Shown piece by piece: positions 6,111 through 6,177 of a stretch of 6,177 nt of DNA. Location of the stretch: NCBI GenBank assembly GCA_023391075.1, contig JAEWBQ010000014.1, forward strand, positions 1 through 6,177. The letters are read 5' to 3'. The first letter of the stretch is position 1, and the number at the start of each line of letters is the position of its first letter. The stretch is from Candidatus Parcubacteria bacterium (GTDB lineage: Bacteria; Patescibacteriota; Saccharimonadia; Saccharimonadales; Saccharimonadaceae). A model generated the notes under the pieces. That model had not been told where the DNA came from and ran no database searches. It worked only from the letters and a program-made list of their open reading frames with translations. Made by a program: the position numbers and the translations under genes.

Positions 6111-6177
6111 AGTCGACGCGGAGCATGTAGTTGTAACTGTAGTTGGTCGCCCAGGTGTTGGAGCCGCAGAGGGGGCT
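6109..6177 (-). CDS. C-terminal end of a - strand gene, cut by the window edge
   Basis: Reading from the right edge on the - strand, the frame is open for 22 residues and ends LCGSNTWATNYSYNYMLRVD, then TAA (plus positions 6111-6109). The stop sits directly against the terminator stem, as expected for convergent gene ends, and the residue pattern looks like real protein rather than a shadow frame. An Asn/Tyr/Ser-rich end closing in a LRVD-type strand would suit a secreted or pilin-like beta domain, but the piece is too short to assign a family. Confidence 0.5.
   Translation of the reverse strand, partial: SPLCGSNTWATNYSYNYMLRVD

Overview
This 6.2-kb window looks like chromosomal core sequence from a Patescibacteria (CPR) bacterium, most likely Candidatus Saccharibacteria (TM7). 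The evidence is indirect. The housekeeping proteins are compact (a 331-residue primary sigma factor), intergenic spacing is tight, an Orn-type oligoribonuclease is present, and there is a short Q/P-rich single-pass membrane protein of a kind common in these genomes. Several genes end in TGA with normal-length products, so the standard bacterial code 11 applies rather than the UGA-glycine code of Gracilibacteria and Absconditabacteria. No mobile element, CRISPR array, tRNA or rRNA was seen, and no stretch over about 100 bases lacks a gene.

Left part (1-1670, all + strand): an MscL-type mechanosensitive channel with a basic tail (69-533), methionine-R-sulfoxide reductase MsrB (579-965) and an unrecognised 185-residue protein (1040-1597), closed by an intrinsic terminator (1634-1670). 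Middle part: oligoribonuclease orn (1693-2253), overlapping by ATGA with a MmcQ/YjbR-family gene (2250-2588). That gene meets a - strand membrane-protein gene (2585-3274) tail to tail, the two stop codons sharing one CTAG. Right part: a 58-bp divergent promoter region, then dnaG (3333-5081) overlapping rpoD by 14 bp (5068-6063), a strong terminator (about 6079-6110) and the 3' end of a convergent - strand gene (6109-6177). dnaG and rpoD correspond to the last two genes of the classical rpsU-dnaG-rpoD macromolecular synthesis operon; rpsU is not next to them here.

Three observations stand out. (1) The DnaG zinc-binding domain is recognisable with exact family spacing, but all four zinc ligands are replaced (S35, S38, D56, S59) while the TOPRIM catalytic acids remain. 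(2) Near-consensus -10 boxes lie only 6-9 bases before the start codons of msrB, orn, dnaG and probably the - strand membrane gene, which predicts leaderless or nearly leaderless mRNAs. mscL and rpoD instead have well-placed Shine-Dalgarno sites. (3) Five proteins totalling 1482 residues contain no cysteine, whereas all six cysteines of MsrB fall at positions with a known family role. All assignments rest on reading motifs by eye; no search was run.
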